A stretch of 52,599 nt of DNA from Candidatus Pelagibacter sp. (GCA_028224115.1 JAOIVP010000002.1:1-52599); one strand, 5' to 3'; shown: positions 26,847 through 35,258, counted from the first letter of the stretch. The notes: a model not told the origin generated them from the sequence alone. Made by a program: numbers and translations.

Positions 26847-28068
26847 ACAAATAGATCTAAGTTTAGATCGTATTCAAAATCTCTTTCAAAGATTAGGAAA
26901 CCCTCAAGATAAACTTAAAGCAATTTCAATTGTTGGTACCAATGGAAAATATTCAACCATCCAAGCAATGTTTGCCATCTTAAAAGAAGCAAATATTAAA
27001 TGTAATATTTATACCAGCCCTCACATAAAAAGTATTAATGAGCGGTTTGTTTTTAACAACCAAGAACTTAATAATGAAGAATTAGCAAATTTATTTGAAG
27101 AAATTGAAAGTGCTAATAACAATGAACCCATTACTTTTTTTGAGATACTAACTGCAGCTTATTTTCTAAAAGCTTCTCAATATCCAGATAATATTAATTT
27201 AATAGAAGCTGGCTTATTTCATAGGTTTGACGCCACAAATATCCTAAAAAATAATCTAGCTAGTGTTGTAACCTCTATTGGGCTTGATCATTTAGATTGG
27301 CTACCTGAAAATGAGCAAACTGTTGAAAAAATTATTTATGAGAAAACTTCAACTCTTTTAAACTCAAACATTGTAGTTTCAAAACAAAGTTCTAAAGAAA
27401 TTACAGATAACATTAAACAAACTATCTCAAGTAATAATTCAAATAAACTTTTTCATAATGAAAATTATAGTTTTACAATGAAAGAGAATGATTTCTTTTA
27501 TTATGAAGACCAATTTGGAGGAATAAAATTACCTTTACCAAACGTTAAAGGTCAATTTCAATTGGAGAATATCTCAACAGCTATTGCAACTTTAAGAACT
27601 ATAAAAAATTTTGATATAACAGACCAAAATATCCAACAAGGAATTACAAAAATAAATAGTATTGCAAGACTACAAGAAATTAAGTCTGGTAAACTAAAAG
27701 AGCTTGCAAAAGATCATCAACTTTTTGTTGATGGATCTCATAATCCTTTAGGAGCAAAAGTGTTAAATGAATATTTAGAAAGTTTAAATTGTAATAAACA
27801 TATTATTCTTGGAATGATGGCTAATAAAGATCATATTGAATATATGAGTTACTTTAAGGATGTTAAAACCTTGACCACTATTGATATCCCTAATCAACCC
27901 AATTCAATTAAAGGAAAAGAGCTTAAAGATAAGCTAAATAGCTTCCAAAACATTAATTATAAAGAAAGTGTAGAGGATGCTATCAGGTCAATTCCGGTCA
28001 AGGAAAATGACATTATCCTAATCACTGGATCACTTTATCTTGCAGGAGAAGTGTTGAACTTAAATTAG
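26800..28068 (+). CDS. folC: Folylpolyglutamate / dihydrofolate synthase
   Basis: Adds glutamate to folate and probably also makes dihydrofolate. The start at 26800 is supported by the conserved N-terminus RLQELHPKQIDLSLDRI, although it lies 47 bases inside accD. The Mur-ligase-like P-loop is VGTNGKYST (46-53), where the family usually has GTNGKGS; Tyr51 replaces the glycine. Other segments fit: SPHIKSINERF, EAGLFHRFDATN (family E(A/V)GLGGRLDATN), GLDHLDWL and VDGSHNPLGA. The 3' end overlaps trxA by four bases. Confidence 0.92.
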   Translation: MKLQKIVSRLQELHPKQIDLSLDRIQNLFQRLGNPQDKLKAISIVGTNGKYSTIQAMFAILKEANIKCNIYTSPHIKSINERFVFNNQELNNEELANLFEEIESANNNEPITFFEILTAAYFLKASQYPDNINLIEAGLFHRFDATNILKNNLASVVTSIGLDHLDWLPENEQTVEKIIYEKTSTLLNSNIVVSKQSSKEITDNIKQTISSNNSNKLFHNENYSFTMKENDFFYYEDQFGGIKLPLPNVKGQFQLENISTAIATLRTIKNFDITDQNIQQGITKINSIARLQEIKSGKLKELAKDHQLFVDGSHNPLGAKVLNEYLESLNCNKHIILGMMANKDHIEYMSYFKDVKTLTTIDIPNQPNSIKGKELKDKLNSFQNINYKESVEDAIRSIPVKENDIILITGSLYLAGEVLNLN

Positions 28069-28382
28069 ATATTTTTATCTAAAAATTCTTTCATGTGGCT
28101 TTCAGGAACTCCACCAACTTTTCTATCTACTTCAATACCTTTTTTGTAGATGATAACTGTCGGCACACCTCTAATTCCTGCAGCACTTCCAGTATTAATT
28201 CCACCATCTTCGATGTCTGCATAATAGAAACCAGCTTTATCTTTATATTCGTCTGAAAGTTTAGTCATTACAGGCACAAGAGCTTTACAAGGTCCACACC
28301 AAGCAGCTGAGAACTGGATAACTGAAATGTCTTCGTTTTTTATTTTACTATCAAAATCTTCGTCTTTAAAATCATTAAGCAT
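28065..28382 (-). CDS. trxA: Thioredoxin
   Basis: A 105-residue classic thioredoxin with the redox pair in AAWCGPCKAL, a buried aspartate upstream, and the cis-proline loop GVPTVIIY. It reduces disulfides in cytoplasmic enzymes. It is transcribed alone on the minus strand. A 67-base AT-rich spacer separates it from the downstream end of sbcB, which lies upstream of it on the same strand. Confidence 0.96.
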   Translation of the reverse strand: MLNDFKDEDFDSKIKNEDISVIQFSAAWCGPCKALVPVMTKLSDEYKDKAGFYYADIEDGGINTGSAAGIRGVPTVIIYKKGIEVDRKVGGVPESHMKEFLDKNI

Positions 28383-28449
28383 ATATCTGATATAATTGAT
28401 TCAATTTATTATTCAATGGGCAAAAACAGACTTTTTTTGATTTATTAAA

Positions 28450-29895
28450 TTATGCGTCTGAATACTTTTGCTCTAAATTCATCACATAATCATTAATTCC
28501 ATCTAGAAATTTAAGCTTTTCATCGACAGTTTTGAACGAAAACATCTTATCTTCATTTTCTCTGATTTCATCACACTCTGAATAAAAAGCAGAAACGGTC
28601 CACCATTTCTCCTTGTTAGTACTCAAAATTCTTGAAGCTATTCGACGTTTAATTTTTTTGTGAACCTCTTTTGGTAAAATTTCAGGAGCTTCATTAAATA
28701 TTAGACCATGGCCGAATGTAACTAGCCTTTCATCTTCAAATTTATCTAATAAAGCAAATTTTTCTTTCCAATCACCTGTATGAAATTTAGGAAATAAAGC
28801 TTGATCTTTAGCAGAGGTAAATCCTCCAGAATAAATAGATTCTTCTGGCTCAATATCTTCTTGTGAAGCAGTTTCCATTTTTTCTTCAGCAGCTTCTCTT
28901 AAAATATTACAAACATTTTGTGAAAACTTTTCATTTGATTTAACTAATTCAGCTCTTTTTTTAATCAAGTTAGGATCAAGTTTGCTATATGGTTCAACTT
29001 TCATACCAAAACTTTGATCTAAAATTATTGGAGCTTTATTTGATCTAATAGTTCTTAAAAACTTAGGAGATTTTTTCATCTCTTTTTTTAAATCTTCATA
29101 ATTTAATTTTTGAACAGCTTCAACATCAATTCTAAGATCTACCGCTTGACCCCATTTATAAACTGGGTGCATACAAGCATTAGGGTGTAATGGAGCACAT
29201 AAGTATAATCGACTTGTTCCATAAAAATATTCATTTAGAGTAAATATTTTTTCTTGCTTAACCATGTTCTCGACAATAACTTTACTACTTGTTTTAAAAT
29301 ATTCTTGCCAAAGGGTTGGTTGTTTTTGTTTAATTAAATCTAGAACCTTAACAGTCAGTTCAGTATCAAATAATGCTGAGTGAGCCCCAGCAGATTCAAA
29401 TCCATTTAATCTTGCTAAAGACTCTAATTTCATTGATTTATTTCCTTTAGGATTTAATTCTGTCTTTAAAACATCATCATCTATCGCAAATGCTGCTCTA
29501 ACTATATTTAAAGCATCATGACGAACATTACCCTCGGTATTTGTCAAATAAGGTTTTCTTAAAGATTTAAAAAACTCTTTTCTAATAACTTCATCATCAA
29601 AATTTATACTTGAATAACCTAGAAAAGTTGCAGGCGACCATTCTCTAAATTTTTGCTCGACTTGAGATAACATTTCGTAATGACTTAAATTACCTTTAGT
29701 TAATAAATCTACGTTTGATTTATTAATACAAAGAGCAGTGGCACTTGGAACCCTGTCTTGAGGCAACCTACATCTTGCTTGAAAACGTTCTTTTTCTTTG
29801 AAGTTTTCATCAAGTAAAATACCACCTATTTCAATAATAGTTGCCCAATCTGTTTGTGCTGAATCTGTTTCAATATCCCAAACTACGTAATTCAA
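28450..29895 (-). CDS. sbcB: Exodeoxyribonuclease I
   Basis: A 481-residue single-strand-specific 3'-5' exonuclease of the ExoI family. DEDDh motifs are visible: WDIETDSAQT, then FLGYSSINFDDEVIRKEFF and GAHSALFDTELTVKV. The start is TTG at 29895. It overlaps the stop of the upstream gene (TTGA), has a GGAG Shine-Dalgarno six bases before, and gives the conserved N-terminus. It ends the rmuC / PD-(D/E)XK nuclease / sbcB unit, so it likely serves DNA repair or degradation together with them. Confidence 0.93.
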   Translation of the reverse strand: MNYVVWDIETDSAQTDWATIIEIGGILLDENFKEKERFQARCRLPQDRVPSATALCINKSNVDLLTKGNLSHYEMLSQVEQKFREWSPATFLGYSSINFDDEVIRKEFFKSLRKPYLTNTEGNVRHDALNIVRAAFAIDDDVLKTELNPKGNKSMKLESLARLNGFESAGAHSALFDTELTVKVLDLIKQKQPTLWQEYFKTSSKVIVENMVKQEKIFTLNEYFYGTSRLYLCAPLHPNACMHPVYKWGQAVDLRIDVEAVQKLNYEDLKKEMKKSPKFLRTIRSNKAPIILDQSFGMKVEPYSKLDPNLIKKRAELVKSNEKFSQNVCNILREAAEEKMETASQEDIEPEESIYSGGFTSAKDQALFPKFHTGDWKEKFALLDKFEDERLVTFGHGLIFNEAPEILPKEVHKKIKRRIASRILSTNKEKWWTVSAFYSECDEIRENEDKMFSFKTVDEKLKFLDGINDYVMNLEQKYSDA

Positions 29896-30578
29896 TTTGC
29901 TCTCCTTTGTGTATAAAATTGTTCAACTTTTTCTAAAAATTGTTTTTGATAATTTTTAAGTCTGTCACCCTCAATTAAAAACCTTTGAAACATATTGTCT
30001 TTTGTACAAAGCAATATGACTGCTTGAGTAATATTAGAACCATGCACAGTGTTATGTGCTAATGCATACGCTGCACATTGCAAATAGTAATCATCAATCC
30101 ACTCATCTTTTTTAGGCTTATTACTCTGTTTAAAATCAATAATGGTTTCTTTACTCTCATAAACACCTACACAGTCAGCAGCACCTGCATATTTTCCTGG
30201 ATAATATAAAGTTGCTTCACAACCCCAAATCTCATCTAGTTTATTCCTTAGTCCATTATCAATAATCTGGTCTGCCATCATCCGCTCTTTAGTATTGTCA
30301 CCTAATAAATCTAAATTTAATTTACCAAGTAAAAACTTTTCTAAATATTCGTGCATTGAGCTTCCTCTACTGCTTGCTTCACGTGTGATAATTTCAGCTT
30401 GTTTATGGCCTACTCTTTGTTTCCAAGCTTGAAGAGAAGCTTTTTTTTCTTCAGATTCAGTTGCTTTTAAAATTGTTGTCACTGAAGGTAATCGCTCTTC
30501 ATTTACAGAATAATGTCTAGAGCCATCAACTATTGATCTTGTAGATTTTGGGTAGATATATTTATTATTCCACTGCAT
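29892..30578 (-). CDS. PD-(D/E)XK nuclease, MGME1/Cas4/RecB-like
   Basis: About 228 residues from the ATG at 30578. An in-frame upstream ATG at 30647 would add 23 residues and overlap rmuC by 32 bases; neither start has a strong Shine-Dalgarno. The nuclease core is readable: RLPSVTTILKAT, SRGSSMHEYLEKF, then GAADCVG (Asp), IIDFKQSNKPKK (D..FK, the E/DXK strand) and DDYYLQCAAYALAHN (QxxxY motif). The IDxKxSxKPK...Q..AY layout is reminiscent of the mitochondrial exonuclease MGME1, itself of the RecB/Cas4 family. It lies between sbcB and rmuC. Exact substrate is not known from sequence. Confidence 0.8.
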   Translation of the reverse strand: MQWNNKYIYPKSTRSIVDGSRHYSVNEERLPSVTTILKATESEEKKASLQAWKQRVGHKQAEIITREASSRGSSMHEYLEKFLLGKLNLDLLGDNTKERMMADQIIDNGLRNKLDEIWGCEATLYYPGKYAGAADCVGVYESKETIIDFKQSNKPKKDEWIDDYYLQCAAYALAHNTVHGSNITQAVILLCTKDNMFQRFLIEGDRLKNYQKQFLEKVEQFYTQRRAN

Positions 30579-30615
30579 GTGATTTCTTATATTCTTTATT
30601 GGAGAAAAATAGAAA

Positions 30616-31713
30616 TTAATTTTTTGCTTGTTTTGAGTGATCAACAAATTTTTCTACATTTTCAGTTTTAACAGCTTTTTCAATTTGTTCGGGATCTTTA
30701 ATACTTTCAAGAGTTCTAGTAATTGATCTTGCATCTGTTCCAAACTTATCAACTACAGACATAGCTTCTTCTAATTTCTTTCTAAGAGAAATTATATTTT
30801 CAAAGTGCTTTCCAAATCTTGAACTAATTGTTTTTAAATGATTATAAATTTCAGTTGCTCCTTTTTGAACTTTTAATGATTGAAAGCCCATATGCAAAGA
30901 CTGTAAGTAAGCAGAAAGTGTATTTGGGCCACAGATTACAACTTTATGTTTTTTCATTAATTCTTGGGTTAATAATTCTTTAGTGCTTGGGTCTTGGTAT
31001 TCAGTTAATTCTTTATACAAACTTTCAGTTGGTGCATAAACAATTGCAAAATCTGTAGTTTTTGGTGGAACAATATATTTCTCGTTAACGCTTTTAGCCT
31101 TAGCTTTAAAAGCAGTCGCTAATTTTGCTCTAGCATCAGCAACAGCTCTTTTGTCATCCGCGTCATAACCATCGGTAATTGCTTTGAATTTTTCAACTGG
31201 AAAATGACTATCAACAGGAACTAAAACATCCCCTTGAAGCCTAATTGCAAATTCGACATTCTCACTTGTGTCCTCTTTCATCTTAACATTGGTCATGAAT
31301 TGAGAGGCAGGTAATAAATCTTTAATCAATGCATCTAAGCTAAATTCTGCAAGGGTTCCATATTTTTTAACTCCAGCTAAAATTTTGGTAATCCCCTCTT
31401 GGCTTTGATTTAATAATTGAACTTGTTGGTTAAAGTTTCCAACTTTTTCATCCACTTTAGTTAAAGCCTCAGTCATATCTTTGGTAACCCCAGTAGATAG
31501 GTTATTAAATGAGGTCGACATTGATCCTAGTGACGTATTAATGGTATTATTAAGAGTATCTTTTAAATTCTGTATCTCAGTCTTTAAATTAGCTATTTCT
31601 TCAAATTCTTTATTTTCATTTTCATCTTTGGGCTTAGATCTTAAATTTAAATAAAGAATTGATGAGGCAATTCCAACTAATAAAACTAATAAAACAATTA
31701 AGATTATATCCAT
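30616..31713 (-). CDS. rmuC: DNA recombination protein RmuC
   Basis: RmuC-family protein, 365 residues. An N-terminal membrane helix (about residues 3-23) is followed by a coiled-coil region (residues about 33-110). The conserved core contains QGDVLVPVDSHFPVEKF, VNEKYIVPPKTTDFAIVYAPTE and GPNTLSAYLQSLHMG. The family is linked genetically to limiting recombination and inversions and its core is predicted nuclease-like. It is first in the three-gene nuclease unit. Confidence 0.93.
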   Translation of the reverse strand: MDIILIVLLVLLVGIASSILYLNLRSKPKDENENKEFEEIANLKTEIQNLKDTLNNTINTSLGSMSTSFNNLSTGVTKDMTEALTKVDEKVGNFNQQVQLLNQSQEGITKILAGVKKYGTLAEFSLDALIKDLLPASQFMTNVKMKEDTSENVEFAIRLQGDVLVPVDSHFPVEKFKAITDGYDADDKRAVADARAKLATAFKAKAKSVNEKYIVPPKTTDFAIVYAPTESLYKELTEYQDPSTKELLTQELMKKHKVVICGPNTLSAYLQSLHMGFQSLKVQKGATEIYNHLKTISSRFGKHFENIISLRKKLEEAMSVVDKFGTDARSITRTLESIKDPEQIEKAVKTENVEKFVDHSKQAKN

Positions 31714-31778
31714 GATTCTAATAATTTATTTTATAGTAAAAATATGATTAATATATTTAATTATTTAAAACTTATTTA

Positions 31779-31910
31779 ATGGAATTATTCTTAATCTTGA
31801 AAATTATATTTATTATAGGGGTGGTTATTGCACTTTATGCAGTTGCTAGAAACCTTGATATTATTAAGATTATTTTAATTTATTGGAAAGATTTAATTCT
31901 TAGAAAGTAA
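31779..31910 (+). CDS. Possible small single-pass membrane protein (43 aa)
   Basis: An ATG at 31779 opens 43 codons that encode one hydrophobic helix (FLILKIIFIIGVVIALYAVA), then a short basic/hydrophobic tail ending in DLILRK. It fills the only real gap between rmuC and hisG and is the single plus-strand frame here. Its last 18 bases overlap the convergent end of hisG. There is no strong Shine-Dalgarno. No function can be given. AT-rich DNA easily yields hydrophobic frames, so it may be spurious. Confidence 0.4.
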   Translation: MELFLILKIIFIIGVVIALYAVARNLDIIKIILIYWKDLILRK

Positions 31911-32585
31911 CTTAACTAATTTCTTAACTTCTGATTTCTTTACAGATGATTTAGATATCATCATGCATGCTTCAGATTTTAATATTTCCCCATCTTTTAA
32001 AATACGAAGATTATTAGCTTTTAAAGTCTCACCAGTTGAAGTTATATCAGTAATTATTTCGCTTGATCCTGTGAAAGGATAAGCCTCGGTAGCCCCCAAA
32101 CTTCCAACTAACTTGAATTGAGTAACCCCTTTTGAAAATAAAAATTCTCTTGTTAGATTTGGATACTTTGTTGCAACTCTTAATCTTTTCTTTTTCTTAT
32201 CTTTAAATTCAAATGCAATTTCCTCTAAATCCGCAACAGTTTGAACATCTATCCATGGATCAGGAATTGCAACAACCAAAGTTGCTTTTCCAAAATCATA
32301 TCTTTTAAATACGTTAATTTTATTTTGGATATTTACTTCACTTTCTTTTAATAAATCGTAGCCTGAAAAACCAAGATCTAATGAACCATCTCCAAGTCTT
32401 TCTATAATTTCTCTTGCATGAAGGTATAAAACTTTAACATTTGACAGTTGTTTTATTGAACCTAATAAATCTCTCTCTCCTCGTTCCGAAACTAGATTTA
32501 ATTTATTTTTTTTAAATATTTTTAGAATATCTTTTCTAAGCCTACCCTTACTTGGAATACCGATATTAATTATATTTTTTTTCAT
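31893..32585 (-). CDS. hisG: ATP phosphoribosyltransferase, short form
   Basis: First enzyme of histidine synthesis, 230 residues. This is the short catalytic form lacking the C-terminal regulatory domain, which depends on HisZ; hisZ is indeed adjacent. Seen: GIPSKGRLRKDI, DLGFSGYDLL, RVATKYPNLTREF and the PRPP loop EAYPFTGSSEIITDITSTGETL. Its ATG adjoins the hisZ stop. Confidence 0.95.
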   Translation of the reverse strand: MKKNIINIGIPSKGRLRKDILKIFKKNKLNLVSERGERDLLGSIKQLSNVKVLYLHAREIIERLGDGSLDLGFSGYDLLKESEVNIQNKINVFKRYDFGKATLVVAIPDPWIDVQTVADLEEIAFEFKDKKKKRLRVATKYPNLTREFLFSKGVTQFKLVGSLGATEAYPFTGSSEIITDITSTGETLKANNLRILKDGEILKSEACMMISKSSVKKSEVKKLVKLLSKN

Positions 32586-33637
32586 TAGTAATTTAAATTT
32601 AAGGCAGCTCCTACTGCAGCTACTTGATTTTTTGAACCTAGATCAGAAATTAATTTATCATATCTTCCACCATTAATTATATTTTTATTCTTTGACTTAG
32701 ACTTGATATCAATTTTAAATACCATGCCTGTATAATATTCTAGCTGTCTTCCAAATGAAGCTGAAAAAACTACATTTAGTTTTGAAATTTTATTATTTGA
32801 AGTTGGAAAATATTTTTGATCAACTACTAAATTAATCTTATTTTTTTTAAAGAATTTATTTAGTTCATTTGCAGCTTTATTAATTGGGCATTTGATTTTT
32901 AGAAATTCTTTTATAATTTTTGATATATTTTTACCCTTACTAGCTCCTCTTGGGTCTCTAATTTTATTATCAAATCTTTTTAAAATTTCATTAATTGACC
33001 TTCCAGCGATAACTTTTGATGGATCTTCTTTTAACATTTTAAAATATCGTTTTTTATCAATCTCAACGATTGTTGGATCTACATCTGAGTTGGTCTCTAA
33101 TCTTTTTAAAAGATCATTAAAATATTTCTCTCTCCAAAAATGTCTTGATAGTCTTAACTTCCAACGTTTTGGAATATCTAGTTTTGAAATTAACAAATTA
33201 AAAATTTCAACATTACCAATTGTTAATGTGCCTGATGTATATTTAATATTTTGCAGTGATTTTAGAGAGGTATTGATAATTTCTTTGTCATCATTTTTTT
33301 CATCTTTAGATCCAATGATTTCAAATCCAACTTGATCTCTAATTATAGAGTCTTTTTTGTTTTGTGACTTTCTATAAGCTTGACCACTGTAAAAAATCTT
33401 CTCTTTTCCCTTTAAATTATTTTCCAAATATCTAAGACATGATGCAATGGTTAAATCGGGTCTAAGGCAAAGCTCACTTCCATTTTGATCAATGAAAGAA
33501 AATATAAATTTTCTAAAGTTTTCACCTGATCTTTGAACAATATGATTGGCCTCAATTACTGAAGGTAAATCAATATACTTAAATCCTTTAGACTTTACTG
33601 ATCTAAGGATATTTTCAGATAAGTTTTTTGACTTCAT
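32585..33637 (-). CDS. hisZ: ATP phosphoribosyltransferase regulatory subunit
   Basis: A HisRS-paralogous subunit that completes short HisG and carries histidine feedback control. Class II synthetase-like pieces are seen: LRPDLTIASCLRYL, FYSGQAYRKS, DQVGFEIIG, and GGRYDKLISDLGS near the C-terminus. It lacks an anticodon-binding domain. Its start lies 23 bases inside the end of the true hisS, so expression of synthetase and biosynthetic enzyme is coupled. 350 residues. Confidence 0.92.
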   Translation of the reverse strand: MKSKNLSENILRSVKSKGFKYIDLPSVIEANHIVQRSGENFRKFIFSFIDQNGSELCLRPDLTIASCLRYLENNLKGKEKIFYSGQAYRKSQNKKDSIIRDQVGFEIIGSKDEKNDDKEIINTSLKSLQNIKYTSGTLTIGNVEIFNLLISKLDIPKRWKLRLSRHFWREKYFNDLLKRLETNSDVDPTIVEIDKKRYFKMLKEDPSKVIAGRSINEILKRFDNKIRDPRGASKGKNISKIIKEFLKIKCPINKAANELNKFFKKNKINLVVDQKYFPTSNNKISKLNVVFSASFGRQLEYYTGMVFKIDIKSKSKNKNIINGGRYDKLISDLGSKNQVAAVGAALNLNY

Positions 33638-35009
33638 TAATTAAATCAGCTTTTGGAATTGTTTGATTATTTTCACCCTTAACACCTTTAAGGTTTTTAA
33701 TAGTGACCGTGTTATCTTTAAACTCATTTTCTCCACAAATGATTGCAACTGGTAATTCACGTTTATTTGCAAAGGTTAATTGTTTACCTAGGTTTTTTTT
33801 GCTATCTAAAAAAATTTCTGCATTAATATTATTATCTCTTAGCTGATCCACTAATTCATAATAATTTTTTAAGTATTTTTCATCCATTACACAAACTAGA
33901 ACTGGTTTTTGATCTTCAACTTTAATTTGATCTAATTGCATTAGAGCAAATAATAACCGATCAACACCAAAACTTATTCCTGTTCCTGGAATATCAACTC
34001 CTCTAAATCTTGATATCAATTTTGCATAAGCTCCCCCTGAGCATATACTTCCAATATCTACTTCTTTGCCCTTGTTATTTGTGACTTTGAAATTTAAATT
34101 AGTCTCTACGATAAAGTCAGAATAATAAGCAAGGCCTCTTACAATTGTAAAATTAGTTTTTACCTGATTTAAATTTGCTCCATATCCAAGTACTTCGAAT
34201 ACATTTTCTAACTCACTTATTCCTTCTTGAGACAATGGATTTTTTAAAGTTTGTTTTAATTCTTTTAAATCTTTTATTTTTAGAAAATTTAATATCTGTG
34301 CTGCTTGATCATCAGATAACTCGGCTCCTTTAGTAATGGCTCCACTTTGATCTTTTCTCTCTTTTTTTAATAAATCTTCAACTCCCTTTAGGCCAAACCC
34401 AGGCTTATCTAATTTATCGATTGCTCTGATAACTTTTATTTGTTTTTCTTCAGAGATTTTTAATTCATCAATTAAACCTTGAACAATTTTTCTATTACTC
34501 ACATTGATTGTAAATTGATCTTTGTTTAAACCACAATCTGATAATGTGCTCGATATTATATTACAAAGTTCTGCATTAGCTTGAGCAGGATTAACGTTTC
34601 CAACAATATCAAAGTCAGCTTGCATAAATTCTCTATAACGACCATTTCCAGCTTTTTCGTTACGAAATACATTTTGGATTTGATACCGCTTAAAAATAGA
34701 TGGCAGTTCTTGATTTTTTTGAGCTACAAATCTTGCAAGTGGGCTTGATAAATCATATCGAAGCGTAATACTTTTTTCACCATCTTGGAACGAGAATACA
34801 TCAGACATAGGGTTACTATCGTCCTCTGCAAGAAAAGATCCTATGTTTTCACTAATTTCAAACGAAGGGGTTTCAAGAGCTTCTGCTCCAAACTTAATAA
34901 AATTATTCTCAATAGCTTTTAATAGCTTTTTTTTGAGAAGAAGTTTTTTATCCCAACGATCTTCAAATCCTGAAGGTAATCCAGGAACTAATTTATTTTC
35001 TTTATTCAT
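33615..35009 (-). CDS. hisS: Histidyl-tRNA synthetase
   Basis: Charges tRNA-His. Start chosen at the ATG at 35009 (MNKENKLVPGLPSGFEDRW, 464 aa). The frame stays open to 35057, but that region is the tRNA-His gene. Motif 2 reads FRNEKAGNGRYREFMQ (about 115-130). That is the alphaproteobacterial variant that goes with tRNA-His lacking G-1, as opposed to the usual FRYERPQ pattern. The histidine motif normally RGLDYY reads RGLAYY, and the GGGRYD loop reads SGGAYA. The start codon is four bases from the 3' end of tRNA-His on the same strand. It overlaps hisZ. Confidence 0.93.
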   Translation of the reverse strand: MNKENKLVPGLPSGFEDRWDKKLLLKKKLLKAIENNFIKFGAEALETPSFEISENIGSFLAEDDSNPMSDVFSFQDGEKSITLRYDLSSPLARFVAQKNQELPSIFKRYQIQNVFRNEKAGNGRYREFMQADFDIVGNVNPAQANAELCNIISSTLSDCGLNKDQFTINVSNRKIVQGLIDELKISEEKQIKVIRAIDKLDKPGFGLKGVEDLLKKERKDQSGAITKGAELSDDQAAQILNFLKIKDLKELKQTLKNPLSQEGISELENVFEVLGYGANLNQVKTNFTIVRGLAYYSDFIVETNLNFKVTNNKGKEVDIGSICSGGAYAKLISRFRGVDIPGTGISFGVDRLLFALMQLDQIKVEDQKPVLVCVMDEKYLKNYYELVDQLRDNNINAEIFLDSKKNLGKQLTFANKRELPVAIICGENEFKDNTVTIKNLKGVKGENNQTIPKADLINEVKKLI

Positions 35010-35013
35010 TTTT

Positions 35014-35088
35014 TGGTACCCGGGCTGAGAATCGAACTCAAACTTAAAGTTCCACAAACTTTCGTGCTAACCGTTACACCACCCAGGC
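35014..35088 (-). tRNA. tRNA-His (GTG)
   Basis: Minus-strand cloverleaf, 75 bases with encoded CCA. Acceptor is GCCTGGG/CCCGGGT, D stem GTGT/GCAC, anticodon stem AAAGT/ACTTT around loop TTGTGGA (anticodon GTG), and T stem TTGAG/CTCAG around TTCGATT. The base at -1 is T, not G, and the discriminator is A73, so the G-1:C73 feature is absent, as in a group of alphaproteobacteria. It is immediately followed by hisS. Confidence 0.95.
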
Positions 35089-35098
35089 ATTCCTTGTT

Positions 35099-35104
35099 TT
35101 TATA
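35099..35104 (-). promoter_or_regulatory. Probable -10 box for tRNA-His-hisS-hisZ-hisG
   Basis: On the minus strand TATAAA (35104-35099) lies about ten bases before the tRNA 5' end, a suitable place for a start near 35091. The expected -35 region is only AT-rich (ATTTTT) and not convincing. Positional support only. Confidence 0.35.
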
Positions 35105-35141
35105 TTATTTTTGTGTGGATTAAAAATTATATTATAAATAA

Positions 35142-35246
35142 ATAGCCTACAGGCTATGGAAACAGATTCTATGAGTACTTCTTGAAGTCTCTCTATATGT
35201 AATATTTATAATCATGAGCAGTCTTTTAGACAAAAATTATGATTAT
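35142..35246. repeat. Cluster of three inverted repeats in the cspA/tRNA-His spacer
   Basis: The 35089-35315 spacer holds no gene in any frame that I would accept. It contains three dyads. The first is ATAGCCT-AC-AGGCTAT at 35142-35157. The second is ACTTC-TT-GAAGT at 35177-35188. The third is a nested hairpin ATAATCAT/ATGATTAT (35208-35215 with 35239-35246) enclosing GTCT-TTT-AGAC (35221-35231). The two-base centres of the first two fit protein-binding palindromes better than RNA hairpins; the third folds well as RNA. The rest is the cspA terminator and the tRNA-His promoter area. Function unknown. Confidence 0.5.
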
Positions 35247-35258
35247 TCAAGATTTTAA

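Noticed and set aside
29892..30578. Cas4 of a CRISPR system
   Set aside because: Lacks the cysteine cluster of Cas4 and no repeats or other cas genes are nearby; motifs fit the broader RecB/MGME1 type.
35010..35057. Upstream extension of hisS by 16 codons
   Set aside because: The extra codons are the 3' half of tRNA-His; the ATG at 35009 gives the conserved N-terminus.
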